This document shows positions 24,054 to 33,422 of a DNA stretch of 64,000 nt, one piece after another. Source of the DNA: Bacillus_CJ salitolerans (lineage in GTDB: Bacteria; Bacillota; Bacilli; Bacillales; SA4); assembly GCF_042680805.1 (NCBI RefSeq), contig NZ_JBHUEM010000001.1, positions 124,001 to 188,000 on the forward strand, given 5' to 3'. Position 1 is the stretch's first letter. Every line of letters starts with the position of its first letter. The position numbers were made by a program, and so were the translations under genes. The notes beneath the pieces are model-generated. The model was not told the DNA's origin. It searched no databases and was given only the letters and a program-made list of their open reading frames with translations.

Positions 24054-25244
24054 ATGTCAAGTAAAGCATTAGACCAATTTTTGAATGAGAATCTAGAAGA
24101 TTTAAAATCAAAAGGACTTTACAATGTCATTGATCCATTAGAAAGCCCTAATGGTCCAATGATCAAAATTGAAGGGAAAGAATTAATCAATTTATCTTCA
24201 AATAACTACTTAGGACTCGCTACAGATGCAAGACTGAAGGAAGCAGCTGAAAAGGCACTTGAAAGATATGGGGTTGGGGCAGGAGCCGTTCGTACCATTA
24301 ACGGAACATTAAAGGTTCATGTCGAGCTAGAAGAAAAGATTGCGGAATTTAAGCAGACTGAAGCAGCTATTGCGTACCAATCAGGTTTTATGTGTAATAT
24401 GGCGGCCATTTCAGCCGTTATGGATAAAGAGGATGCCATTCTTTCTGATGAATTAAATCATGCTTCTATTATTGATGGTTGCCGTCTATCACGTGCAAAA
24501 ATTATTCGTTTTAATCATTCAGATATGAATGACTTACGAACGAAAGCAAAGGAAGCAAAAGAATCTGGTCAATATAAGAAACTCATGATCATTACAGATG
24601 GTGTATTCTCCATGGATGGAGATGTGGCGAATTTACCTGAAATTGTAAAAATCGCTGAGGAATTTGATATTATGACTTATGTTGATGATGCGCACGGTTC
24701 AGGAGTGCTTGGTAAGGGTGCAGGAACTGTTAAGCATTTTGGATTACAAGAAAAAGTAGATTTTCAAATTGGTACACTTTCGAAAGCGATTGGGGTAGTA
24801 GGTGGATATGTAGCCGGTAAGCAAAATCTGATTGATTGGCTAAAGGTTCGTAGCCGACCATTTTTATTCTCAACCTCACTTACTCCAGCAGATGTAGCAG
24901 CTAGTAAAAGAGCGATTGAAATTTTACAAGAGAGTACAGAACTACATGATAAGCTTTGGGAGAATGGAAACTATCTAAAGAAGGGTCTAAAAGAACTAGG
25001 ATTTGTTATTGGTGAAAGTGAAACACCAATCACACCATGTATTATCGGAGATGAGTCGAAAACTCAACAATTCAGTAAACGTTTAAATGATGAAGGCGTT
25101 TATGCTAAATCAATCGTATTCCCAACAGTTCCAAAGGGAACGGGTCGCGTAAGAAATATGCCAACAGCAGCACACACAAAAGAAATGCTGGACCGTGCAA
25201 TTGCGATTTATGAAAAAGTGGGGAAAGAAATGGGAATTATTTAG
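24054..25244 (+). CDS. kbl: Glycine C-acetyltransferase (2-amino-3-ketobutyrate CoA ligase)
   Basis: This 396-residue pyridoxal-phosphate enzyme of the alpha-oxoamine synthase family splits 2-amino-3-oxobutyrate with CoA into glycine and acetyl-CoA. Visible motifs are NNYLGLATDARLKEAA, GVGAGAVRTINGT, DELNHASIIDG and DDAHGSGVLG, plus the cofactor lysine in GTLSKAIGVVGGYVAG. ATG 24054 is chosen because GGAGGG lies at 24042-24047 and protein homology starts there (MSSKALDQF). It is followed 36 bp later by the threonine dehydrogenase gene, so the operon degrades threonine. The ThrE-type exporter at the start of the window handles the same amino acid, but no link is shown. Confidence 0.93.
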   Translation: MSSKALDQFLNENLEDLKSKGLYNVIDPLESPNGPMIKIEGKELINLSSNNYLGLATDARLKEAAEKALERYGVGAGAVRTINGTLKVHVELEEKIAEFKQTEAAIAYQSGFMCNMAAISAVMDKEDAILSDELNHASIIDGCRLSRAKIIRFNHSDMNDLRTKAKEAKESGQYKKLMIITDGVFSMDGDVANLPEIVKIAEEFDIMTYVDDAHGSGVLGKGAGTVKHFGLQEKVDFQIGTLSKAIGVVGGYVAGKQNLIDWLKVRSRPFLFSTSLTPADVAASKRAIEILQESTELHDKLWENGNYLKKGLKELGFVIGESETPITPCIIGDESKTQQFSKRLNDEGVYAKSIVFPTVPKGTGRVRNMPTAAHTKEMLDRAIAIYEKVGKEMGII

Positions 25245-25280
25245 CCTTTAAGAAATTTAAGAAGCTTTGGGGGAAATGGA

Positions 25281-26228
25281 ATGAAAAAAATATTACTTAC
25301 CGGTGCGTTAGGCCAAATTGGCTCAGAACTAACCGGAAAAATGAGAGAAATATATGGCACGGATAATGTGATTGCAACAGATATTAGACAGACAGATAGT
25401 GAAGTTGTGACAGCGGGGCCATTTGAAATTCTAGATGTCATGGATATCGAAGCAATGGGGAACATAGCCAAAAAGTATAATGTTGACACGATTATTCATC
25501 TGGCTGCATTATTATCAGCAACAGCTGAAGCAAAGCCCTTGCTTGCATGGAATTTAAATATGGGTGGTTTAGTGAATGCTCTTGAAGTCAGCAGAGAGCT
25601 TCAATGCCAATTCTTTACCCCAAGTTCGATTGGAGCTTTTGGACCAACAACACCAAAGGACTGTACACCACAAGATACGATCCAACGTCCAACAACTATG
25701 TATGGGGTAAACAAAGTAGCTGGTGAGTTATTATGTGACTACTACTATCAAAAGTTTGGTGTAGATACTCGTGGTCTACGTTTCCCTGGTTTAATCTCCT
25801 ATGTTGCACCACCAGGCGGAGGGACCACGGATTATGCCGTTGAAATTTACTATGAAGCGATTAAAAATGAACGTTATACTTCTTATATTGATAGAGGAAC
25901 ATATATGGATATGATGTATATGCCTGATGCACTAAATGCTATCATTGATTTAATGGAGGCCAATCCGTCAAACCTAAAACATCGAAACTCATTTAACGTT
26001 ACGGCAATGAGCTTTGAGCCTGAGCAAATCGCGGCCGAAATACGTAAACATATTCCTGCCTTTGAAATGGAGTATCAGGTTGATCCCGTGAGGCAAACCA
26101 TTGCGAACAGCTGGCCAAATTCAATCGATCCTACAGCTGCAAGTGAAGAGTGGGGCTTTAAGGCAGACTATGATTTAGCGAAGATGACAACGGATATGCT
26201 GGAGAAGCTAAAAATGAAATTAGGATAA
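25281..26228 (+). CDS. L-threonine 3-dehydrogenase, SDR/epimerase type
   Basis: The 315-residue NAD-dependent enzyme has the Rossmann start KILLTGALGQIGSELTGKM (residues 3-21), the active-site YGVNK (Y140 region, YxxxK) and the SSIGAFGPTTPK serine. These identify the short-chain, GalE-like threonine dehydrogenases, which oxidise threonine to 2-amino-3-oxobutyrate. They are unrelated to the zinc-type tdh. Its position directly after kbl makes the assignment firm: the two products form a two-step pathway from threonine to glycine and acetyl-CoA. GGGGG precedes the ATG. Confidence 0.92.
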   Translation: MKKILLTGALGQIGSELTGKMREIYGTDNVIATDIRQTDSEVVTAGPFEILDVMDIEAMGNIAKKYNVDTIIHLAALLSATAEAKPLLAWNLNMGGLVNALEVSRELQCQFFTPSSIGAFGPTTPKDCTPQDTIQRPTTMYGVNKVAGELLCDYYYQKFGVDTRGLRFPGLISYVAPPGGGTTDYAVEIYYEAIKNERYTSYIDRGTYMDMMYMPDALNAIIDLMEANPSNLKHRNSFNVTAMSFEPEQIAAEIRKHIPAFEMEYQVDPVRQTIANSWPNSIDPTAASEEWGFKADYDLAKMTTDMLEKLKMKLG

Positions 26229-26230
26229 AC

Positions 26231-26266
26231 AATAAGGGCTGATTCCAAAAGGAATCAGCCCTTATT
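26231..26266. terminator. Bidirectional terminator between tdh and the M6 protease gene
   Basis: Perfect 16-bp arms starting AATAAGGGCTGATTCC with a four-base AAAA loop, between convergent genes. Confidence 0.9.
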
Positions 26267-26277
26267 AGTTAGAACTT

Positions 26278-28110
26278 TTAGTTCTTCTTTTTCCCCTCAT
26301 TATGACTGTAATAGAACGTAGCTGTAATTGATCCATCTTCATTCTCAATGATATCTGTGACATGAATTCCTGAATCTGCTGGTGTCGCGCTATTTCCTTT
26401 CCAGAAGTAATAAGAGCCTGTATGAACATTTCCAGAGTTTGGCGTGATCTTGTCACCAGTAGTGAAGAAGTCGCCCGCATCACCACGGTTTACATTTTTC
26501 TCCATGTCATACAATCCATCAGCTTGTAGTACAGATAGTCCGTAGTGAGTAACAACTGTACCGTTACTTGCTGTTTGTGACTGGTTATACTGGAAGCGCT
26601 TGTTCATCCAGTTTTCAACGTTATTTGGACGGAATCCAGCAGTTTGGTATAGGTTAATTACGTTTTCATCAACATGCCATGCTACTAATCCGTGAGAATC
26701 TGCACCTTGGCGGACTAGACCTTTATTAAATCCATCTTGCTGAATGTTTTCAAATAAGAAGTATTCTGTACCATTAGATCCAGGTACTTCCATTTTTACG
26801 ATACCATTATCCGCAGTTGCCTTGTTAATTGCTGGTAACGTAATCGTTTGGACTCCGCTTTCTGGAGTTACTTCAATCGGGTTCACCCAACCTAGGAAGA
26901 TCTTTGAGAATGGATCAAAGTGAGTTGGTGAGTTACCAGAGTAGGCCGGATTATTTGGATATCTCATCCAAGAACCACCAGCCATCATTGAGTAGTTTCC
27001 TACCCCTTCAGACGTATACACTGTGTCATAGAAGTCCGGTAAGCCTAAAGCGTGACCAAATTCATGCGCATATACCCCTGTCTGAGCTGGGAATGGACCT
27101 TGTTTTAATTCATCTTTATATGTGTCAGTAGCTGCATCATAACCTGCTACGTTTCCACCAATACCTGGTTGGATGTTGTAGTTGTTTACAATGACACCAT
27201 CATATGTCATATCTTCCGCAACTGTTTTGTTAATCCATGCACTTTGACTCATACCTGCATGAACATCAGCTGGTTTACCTGTTTCATAGTACTTACCATA
27301 ATAAAGAGCACTTAATACATTCCACTTGTGAGACCACCATTGTGCAGGATCTCTACTGAATTCAGCACCCGTTCCTTCATGAACAACGAATACGTTTGGT
27401 ACTTCACCATTAACAGCATATTTAGAGAAATCAATTTGATCGTCAGCTGCTTTTAATAAGTCACGTACGAATTCACCCGTATGAGCATCTCCATTTACAT
27501 TTCCAAGTACATACGTACCATTTTCAGCAAATGTTCCTTCTTGGTCTAGATAGTAGGATGCACCTTTCGGTAACTCTACCCAAACAAATTCAGTGTTTTC
27601 TTTTCTTACCAGGTTAACTTTTCCATAACTTGATTCTTTATAAGCATTCTGCATTGTTCTGTCTTTTGGAACATCTGGCCCGTCATATTGCTTGAACTGT
27701 TCAAGTTCATATGGGTTGTACTCAGTACCGAAAATTAAATCTTCATAGTACTTTGCAGGGACTTGACCAAGCATATCACCTACAGGCTCATCTCCATCAG
27801 GATATTTTGCTAGAATTACTAGAACAGGAATATCTCCAGTGGCTTCCCGATAGGCAACGTGATTATCCCCAGCTTGTTGGAATTTAGCTCCGTGTCCTGC
27901 AATTTTCTCTGCAGGATCTACCTTTGATAAATCAATACCTAATTCTTTTGCTCTCTCAGCTAATTCCGGGACGACTCCCACGTGGTGAGCTAGATCAATT
28001 CCGAATGAATGCCCTTTTTGATGTTCAGCTTGTTCTGGCGCAATTCCGCTAGCTAGTACACCTCCAGCAAGAGCAAGAGTTAAAGCAGATTTTGATAATA
28101 CCTTAAGCAT
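26278..28110 (-). CDS. Secreted M6 family metalloprotease (immune inhibitor A-like)
   Basis: This 610-residue protein has a signal peptide (K3…K7, then a hydrophobic core SALTLALAGGVLASGI). The zinc site HEFGHALGLPD (H349, E350, H353) is followed by the conserved GVGNYSMMAGGSW methionine turn. A beta-rich C-terminal domain ends in ATFYYSHNEGKKKN. M6 enzymes are extracellular proteases that degrade host or environmental proteins. Typical InhA of Bacillus is near 800 residues; this one lacks the long N-terminal propeptide segment and the extra C-terminal domain, so it is a short form. It could also be called simply an M6 protease. Confidence 0.9.
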   Translation of the reverse strand: MLKVLSKSALTLALAGGVLASGIAPEQAEHQKGHSFGIDLAHHVGVVPELAERAKELGIDLSKVDPAEKIAGHGAKFQQAGDNHVAYREATGDIPVLVILAKYPDGDEPVGDMLGQVPAKYYEDLIFGTEYNPYELEQFKQYDGPDVPKDRTMQNAYKESSYGKVNLVRKENTEFVWVELPKGASYYLDQEGTFAENGTYVLGNVNGDAHTGEFVRDLLKAADDQIDFSKYAVNGEVPNVFVVHEGTGAEFSRDPAQWWSHKWNVLSALYYGKYYETGKPADVHAGMSQSAWINKTVAEDMTYDGVIVNNYNIQPGIGGNVAGYDAATDTYKDELKQGPFPAQTGVYAHEFGHALGLPDFYDTVYTSEGVGNYSMMAGGSWMRYPNNPAYSGNSPTHFDPFSKIFLGWVNPIEVTPESGVQTITLPAINKATADNGIVKMEVPGSNGTEYFLFENIQQDGFNKGLVRQGADSHGLVAWHVDENVINLYQTAGFRPNNVENWMNKRFQYNQSQTASNGTVVTHYGLSVLQADGLYDMEKNVNRGDAGDFFTTGDKITPNSGNVHTGSYYFWKGNSATPADSGIHVTDIIENEDGSITATFYYSHNEGKKKN

Positions 28111-28493
28111 TTTATCACCTCTAGTAGTTTAATTAGGATTACAGACTCTAATATATCAGAATATTCTATAATGTAGAATAATTCTAAATACTCACGAAAT
28201 AGAAAAGGTAGAATTTAACATCTGTGAATCATACATAATAAGACCCAAATTGATGTGAAATATAGTCAAGTTTTGATGGATTTCGACTCGGTCCGATTGA
28301 TATAAATTCCAATTTGTGGTTAAAAAGAACTAAATTAAAATAGTTCCAAGGTCATGAGTCTAGTGGGTAGGATTTATAGAGAAAATAAATGTAAGGCTAT
28401 GAAAAGTATTGTAAAATGAATAGACATTAAATAGGTAATGCATAACAACTAGCAAACGAATTGTTTATTTTAACAAGATATACGGAGGAAAGT
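28111..28493. other. Intergenic region between the M6 protease and methyltransferase genes
   Basis: AGAATATTCT (28158-28167) and AGAATAATTCT (28175-28185) are two palindromes 17 bp apart, just upstream of the protease start. On the minus strand TATATT (28155-28150) follows them and could be the -10 box, so a regulator bound here would control the protease. The rest, up to 28493, shows a weak dyad GAACTA/TAGTTC near 28328-28344 and nothing else recognisable. Confidence 0.4.
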
Positions 28494-29678
28494 ATGAATA
28501 TAGAAAAAGTAGAAACAAGCCTAATCCAGTTTGTGAGTGCGCTAGAATCACTTCATGTCCCATATCAGTTCATTGATGAAAGTGCTCTAATCTTCCAGGG
28601 GGTTCAATTAAGTCAACTTAACGAAGTCCGAGTAAGCGTTCAATGGGACCTAATGGAGACGTTATATGAGAATGTAAAAGATTATGATTCTACACCATTG
28701 CGTAAAGCAAAAATGAAAGCTTCATTTTCATTAACTTATGATGGCATTCCTATTCACATTGAATGTCACTATAACACTACTGTTAGAACAGATCCTTATC
28801 GAATAGCTATACATAAAGCTGAAAAAGAGATTTGGGTCCAATCTATTTATGCCTATCTTTACAAAGGGAGGTATATTGATGAAATCACCTACTATTTGGG
28901 CCAACTGCAACAGGCGCTGACGTCTAGAAATAAAGAGGCTTGGAATCAAGATCAATATGAAGCTTTAGTAGAGAGATATGGTAGGCAACGTGAAATGGCT
29001 GCCAAAATAAAAGAGAACCCGGCATGGAGGTTACACCCGTTCTACTCACATTTAGGTGACGTGAATGGAAAAAGAATAGTTCATTTATTAGGCTCAAACG
29101 GAATAAAGGGAGTTGCCTTAGCAGTATTGGGAGCGGATGTAAAAATAGTTGATTTCTCTAAAGAGAATGCTGAGTATGCAAGAGTCTTAGCGAAAGAAGC
29201 AGAGGTGACACTAGAGTATATTGAATCTGATGTATTTTCGCTCCCACCTGATAGAATGGAAAGCGAGAGCACAGACATTGTATTAATGGAGCTCGGAGTA
29301 CTTCATTACTTTGTTAGTCTCCATCCATTAGCAAGAGTGATCAAAAACCTGCTTAAAATAGGTGGGAAATTTGTGTTGCATGAGTTTCATCCCATTTCTA
29401 CAAAGCTTATCACTTCAACGGGTAAAAAACATAAAGTGACTGGAAACTACTTCAATCCGGAAATTGAAGAACATCAAGTTGCCTTTTCAAAGCATTTGAA
29501 AGAAAACGATCAGGGTAATCTTACAACCGTCTTACAGCGAAAGTGGACAATAGGTGAAGTAATAACGGCTTTTGCTCAAGAAGGCCTTGTGATAAAAAGT
29601 CTGGAAGAAGAACCAAATCACAAAATTCATGACATGGGTCTTCCTAAAACCTTTACTCTAATAACAGAAAAGATTTGA
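28494..29678 (+). CDS. Two-domain protein: nucleotidyltransferase-like N-terminus and SAM-dependent methyltransferase C-terminus
   Basis: ATG 28494 (MNIEKVETSLIQF) has GGAGG upstream and gives 394 residues. The C-terminal half (about 185-394) is a class I methyltransferase: motif I VHLLGSNGIKGVALAVLGADV, acidic VDFSKENAEYARV, and DIVLMELGVLHYF as motif IV. The N-terminal 150 residues (LHVPYQFIDESALIFQGV … YDGIPIHIECHYN) look like a minimal nucleotidyltransferase fold with possible acidic residues, but the classic GS-DxD is not clear. The fusion suggests modification of one shared substrate, perhaps an RNA or antibiotic-like molecule. The target is unknown. Monocistronic. Confidence 0.7.
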   Translation: MNIEKVETSLIQFVSALESLHVPYQFIDESALIFQGVQLSQLNEVRVSVQWDLMETLYENVKDYDSTPLRKAKMKASFSLTYDGIPIHIECHYNTTVRTDPYRIAIHKAEKEIWVQSIYAYLYKGRYIDEITYYLGQLQQALTSRNKEAWNQDQYEALVERYGRQREMAAKIKENPAWRLHPFYSHLGDVNGKRIVHLLGSNGIKGVALAVLGADVKIVDFSKENAEYARVLAKEAEVTLEYIESDVFSLPPDRMESESTDIVLMELGVLHYFVSLHPLARVIKNLLKIGGKFVLHEFHPISTKLITSTGKKHKVTGNYFNPEIEEHQVAFSKHLKENDQGNLTTVLQRKWTIGEVITAFAQEGLVIKSLEEEPNHKIHDMGLPKTFTLITEKI

Positions 29679-29728
29679 GTGGAGATCATACATTCTAATG
29701 AATACATAATGATTCCCTAAAAAACGAA

Positions 29729-29752
29729 AAGCTAAGGGGCATCCCTTAGCTT
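29729..29752. terminator. Bidirectional terminator between the methyltransferase and rarD genes
   Basis: Perfect 10-bp arms AAGCTAAGGG and CCCTTAGCTT with a GCAT loop. T-runs flank both sides. The rarD stop codon lies inside the hairpin. Confidence 0.85.
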
Positions 29753-30687
29753 GACATTGTTTTTTTATTCGGAAGAAACTTGGATTCTAAAAAGATAAAC
29801 CATTTTGTTTTTGATAATGTGTAGACAGTTAGAGCAGTCCATATACAGATAAACGATAATAGATGTACCTCTGTAAATGGTTCTTTATATAGAAAAACGC
29901 CGAGTAGTAGCATAATGGTAGGCGCGAGATATTGTAAAAATCCGATCATTGATAGCGGGATTCTAGATGCACCGTTAGCAAATAATAAAAGTGGAATAGC
30001 AGTTACAACTCCAGCTCCTAAAAGGATGAGGGTAGTGCTCCATCCAGTCCCAAAAGCCCCGCCTTCATTAATATGAACATAGCTTAAAAATAGAAGAGCT
30101 ATAGGGGTGATGAACAAAGTTTCAATGGCTAAACCAATTAATGGACCGATTTTAACAAGCTTCTTTAACAATCCGTAAAAACCAAAACTAATAGCTAGAG
30201 AAAGGGCTACCCAAGGAAAAGAACCAAAATGGATAGTTAAATTTAGTACACCCAAAACGGCAAGTATAAAGGATACTGTTTGCCAAAATGATAATTTTTC
30301 CTTCAGAACAATGATTCCAAGAATAATGCTAACGAGCGGGTTAATATAATATCCTAGACTTGCTTCAACAACATGATTGGTGTTAACAGCCCAAATGTAA
30401 ATTACCCAGTTTGCACTAATAACTAAAGAGGCTACGCTTATCCCAAGAAGACGTTTCCGATTCGATAAAAGGTCGTTTAGTTCGGATAAGAACGGTTTCA
30501 CTCTTCCTAGAAAAAACAAAATACCTAAAACAAATACAAAGGACCAGACAATGCGATGAGCTAGAATTTCTCCAGGAGATACAAACTGAAGCATCTTCCA
30601 ATATAAAGGGAGAAATCCCCAGATCATATAGGCACCAGTTGTCGCAACGATTCCAACAAGTTGTTCATTGTTTGATGTAGGATTCAT
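29746..30687 (-). CDS. rarD: RarD-type EamA family transporter
   Basis: The 313-residue protein has ten membrane helices with the duplicated EamA fold. Its N-terminal GIVATTGAYMIWGFLPLYWKML and AHRIVWSFVFV stretches are the RarD signature. RarD proteins are inner-membrane carriers of the drug/metabolite superfamily. The name derives from a chloramphenicol-sensitivity phenotype, and the substrate is not established. The stop codon overlaps the terminator hairpin. It stands alone. Confidence 0.88.
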   Translation of the reverse strand: MNPTSNNEQLVGIVATTGAYMIWGFLPLYWKMLQFVSPGEILAHRIVWSFVFVLGILFFLGRVKPFLSELNDLLSNRKRLLGISVASLVISANWVIYIWAVNTNHVVEASLGYYINPLVSIILGIIVLKEKLSFWQTVSFILAVLGVLNLTIHFGSFPWVALSLAISFGFYGLLKKLVKIGPLIGLAIETLFITPIALLFLSYVHINEGGAFGTGWSTTLILLGAGVVTAIPLLLFANGASRIPLSMIGFLQYLAPTIMLLLGVFLYKEPFTEVHLLSFICIWTALTVYTLSKTKWFIFLESKFLPNKKTMSS

Positions 30688-30772
30688 AATTAAACCTTCT
30701 TTTTATAGAATTTTATTTTTACAGTTTAGAAGGATTTAATCAAAATAGCAATGGAAAAGTTTCGGATTTCGA

Positions 30773-30927
30773 GATAAAGTGCAATTTCAATCGGTGGGGG
30801 GCCTCATCCTTCACTGAATTATTAGTTGAAGCAATCGGGTTCTTACTGGCGTTTACCCCCCACTTAAACTTCTTCGAATCTGCTTAAGTTTAGAAGTGGT
30901 AAATTTAGCGCCAGTTGGAAAGGGATT
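30773..30927 (-). repeat. bcr1-like intergenic repeat, about 155 bp
   Basis: Read on the minus strand it runs ATCCCTTTCCAACTGGCGC, then a strong hairpin (CCACTTCTAAACTTAAGC … AAGTTTAAGTGG), ACGCCAGTAAGAACCCGATTG, TTCAACTAATAATTCAGTG, GGCCCCCCACCGATTG and ends near ATAAA/TTTAT. The same landmarks are in the element nested at 16409-16510. The arms TGGCGC/GCGCCA-type pairing closes the structure. Size and motifs recall bcr1 of the B. cereus group (recollection, unverified). Confidence 0.65.
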
Positions 30928-30965
30928 AATTTCTCTAAAAAGATAAGAAGAGCTTATACGAAAAA

Positions 30966-30991
30966 AAGCCTAACCTTTAAAGGTTAGGCTT
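30966..30991 (-). terminator. Terminator of the second BCCT transporter gene
   Basis: A 26-bp perfect palindrome, AAGCCTAACCTTT plus its complement, with a T-run on the minus strand. It overlaps the last codons and the stop. Confidence 0.8.
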
Positions 30992-32479
30992 CATTTTCTT
31001 CTTCTTCTCCTTAATTTCCTTTTGGAAATCTTTTACTAATGAAAAACACATCATAAATAAAACAAGAGTTAATGGGAAGGCACTTACAATGATGGCTGTT
31101 TGCATAGCACTAAGACCACCAGAGGCCATTAATACAACAGCAGAAAGCGCAAGTATGATACCCCAAGTCGTCTTTACAAATGTATTAGGGTTTAGACTGC
31201 CGTAGGTTGTTTTCATTCCTAAAACAAATGTTGCAGAATCTGCGGATGTAATGAAAAAAGTTGAGATTAATATCAGTGTAACTATCACTAGGACGTTTGT
31301 TAAAGGAAGTTGTTCGTACATATAAAATAAGGCGGTTTCAAGGGTTTGACCCGCGATATTTGTTCCTTCATTGTAATCAAAATGGATCGCGGTTCCGCCA
31401 AATACTGCAAACCAAACAGCACATACAACAGCTGGTATGATGAGGACTGCTAATACAAATTCTCGAACAGTTCTTCCTTTTGAAACTCGAGCGATAAACG
31501 TTCCGACAAAAGGCGCCCATGCTATCCACCATGCCCAGTAAAATATCGTCCATCCTTGAACCCAAACTAGTCGTTCGGGATAAAGAGGTGCTATTCTAAG
31601 CCCCATACTCGGTAAGTTTTGGATGTATTCTCCGAAGGTATGAGTAAACAAATTTAGCACAAATACAGTCGGTCCTAAAAATAGAACGAGGAAAAAAATA
31701 ATAATAGCTAGTGTCATATTAGCATTGCTTAAATATTTTATCCCTTTTTGGATTCCTGTACTGGCAGAGAGAATGAAAAGAATGGTTACAATTCCAATAA
31801 TGATAAGTTGAGTGGTAAATGTGTTTGGTATTCCAAACACATAATTTAATCCACCATTAATTTGTTGGGCTCCTAATCCTAATGATGCGGCTACGCCAAA
31901 AATCGTTGCGAAAACAGCTACAACATCAATAGTAATTCCGATTGGACCCTTTACACGTTCTTTAAAAATAGGATACAGGGTTGCACTCATAAGTCCTGGC
32001 AAATCCTTACGGAACTTATAGTAGGCAAGAGCCAATGCAATTACGGCATAAATCGCCCATGCATGAAACCCCCAGTGGAGATACGTATACCGAAGAGCCA
32101 GACGAGCTGCTTCAGGAGTTCCGCCCTCTCCAATTGGTGGACTTACAAAGTGGGAGATTGGCTCCGAAACACCAAAGAAGAGAAGTCCGATCCCCATGCC
32201 AGCACTAAATAACATGGCAAACCATGTAGGGCGACTAAATTCCGGAACATCGTCATCTTTACCAAGCTTTATCTTCCCGTATCGACTAAAGATTAAAAAA
32301 ATTGCAAATACAAAAAAGAAGGTGGCTGAGAGCTGATAAAACCATCCAAATTTAGTTAAAAAGAAACTTTTGGTTACATCCATTACACTTCCTAGATGTT
32401 CCGGAGAAATGACTCCCCATGCAACAAAAACGATGGCGATAACGATTGAAATCCAAAATACTTTTGAAACATCCTTCAA
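30977..32479 (-). CDS. BCCT family transporter (second copy)
   Basis: The 500-residue protein has twelve membrane helices and the BCCT core FYWAWWIAWAPFVGTFIARVS. It is clearly related to the transporter at 22192, sharing long blocks such as FSAGMGIGL and ITSADSATFVLGMKT, but diverged throughout, so it is an old paralogue rather than a recent duplication. The start is TTG 32479 with AAGGAGG upstream. It likely takes up glycine betaine, choline or a related compound; specificity cannot be read from sequence. The short tail KEIKEKKKKMKPN is basic. Confidence 0.92.
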   Translation of the reverse strand: MKDVSKVFWISIVIAIVFVAWGVISPEHLGSVMDVTKSFFLTKFGWFYQLSATFFFVFAIFLIFSRYGKIKLGKDDDVPEFSRPTWFAMLFSAGMGIGLLFFGVSEPISHFVSPPIGEGGTPEAARLALRYTYLHWGFHAWAIYAVIALALAYYKFRKDLPGLMSATLYPIFKERVKGPIGITIDVVAVFATIFGVAASLGLGAQQINGGLNYVFGIPNTFTTQLIIIGIVTILFILSASTGIQKGIKYLSNANMTLAIIIFFLVLFLGPTVFVLNLFTHTFGEYIQNLPSMGLRIAPLYPERLVWVQGWTIFYWAWWIAWAPFVGTFIARVSKGRTVREFVLAVLIIPAVVCAVWFAVFGGTAIHFDYNEGTNIAGQTLETALFYMYEQLPLTNVLVIVTLILISTFFITSADSATFVLGMKTTYGSLNPNTFVKTTWGIILALSAVVLMASGGLSAMQTAIIVSAFPLTLVLFMMCFSLVKDFQKEIKEKKKKMKPNL

Positions 32480-32572
32480 TGGAAAAAACCTCCTTCTTTG
32501 CTAGTATTTACGAAGATGTTGAAATAATACTAAAAAAACTTGTATCTTTTCAATCATCCGAACAAATGCAAC

Positions 32573-32605
32573 GAGGAATAGCAAATAAGAAATCTGCTAT
32601 TCCTC
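32573..32605 (-). terminator. Hairpin downstream of the amidohydrolase pseudogene
   Basis: Perfect 11-bp arms GAGGAATAGCA and TGCTATTCCTC with an 11-base loop; no good T-run on the minus strand, so termination efficiency is doubtful. Confidence 0.5.
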
Positions 32606-32629
32606 TTCCTGCTCCTACTCTGGGCTTTG

Positions 32630-33422
32630 TTATTCCTTAATTGCTTTTTCTAACTCAAAGATTAATAAATGTGCTTCATATTTATTTAATGACTGCGTAC
32701 CTCTTTTGCCAAGCTTACTCGATAGCTCACAGATTGTTTCTATTTGACGTTTAGTAGGTGGCTGGTCGTTCATTAACTTCTGGAAGTTTTGAAAGGCTAC
32801 TTTGCAGGCAGTTTCTGGGCTTAACTCCTCAAGAAGGACATAAAAGGCTTCTGCTGCTTGGTTATAGCCAACCCCATAACCTCTGTCTGTTCCTAGAAGA
32901 AACTTGTCTGGATGCTTTTCAATGATTGGGACATATTCAAGTAGGCTTTCTTTCGACTGTTCATATCCAGCGAACAAGTCAATATACAAATTGTCGTGCT
33001 CTAACTAAAAGTTCGACCTTAGTAGCAAAATTCTCTACATTTGCATGTGCAAAAATAAAAGTAGTATCACGATATATAATCAATGCTCTTTCTAATTGTG
33101 CAATAGGATGACCACTTGCAGGATCGATATGTAATAATAAGGGAGTCTTGTATTGAGCCGCCATTTCATAGATTAGCGGTAAATTCCCGTCCATCGGGTG
33201 CTCTGCTTTCCATTTAAGTTTGGATACAATGGGTGAGTATGTGGACGCAGCTGCCACTTCACCAATCCCCATAAATCCTTTTTCCAGATTTTCTTTAACA
33301 ATCTTCAGCCCTTCCTCTTCATATCTCGGATTTAAATAGTCGGTAAAAAAACATCCATCGTAACCAATGATTGAAATGTTCTGTAAAATATAGTCAATCA
33401 TTATTGGGAACGTTTCCGACAT
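32630..33422 (-). pseudogene. Frameshifted amidohydrolase (TatD/amidohydrolase_2-like)
   Basis: Two overlapping frames on the minus strand join into one protein. The first (33422 to about 32990) ends ENFATKVELLVRAR and then meets a stop. The second continues as HDNLYIDLFAGYEQSKES to 32630. A single-base frameshift near 32990-33003 explains the break. Motifs of a metal-dependent TIM-barrel hydrolase remain: LLLHIDPASGHP, FIFAHAN and the catalytic-Asp block LLGTDRGYGVGY. The N-terminal HxH metal site is not visible, so the gene seems truncated there too. A sequencing error could account for the frameshift only. Confidence 0.75.
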
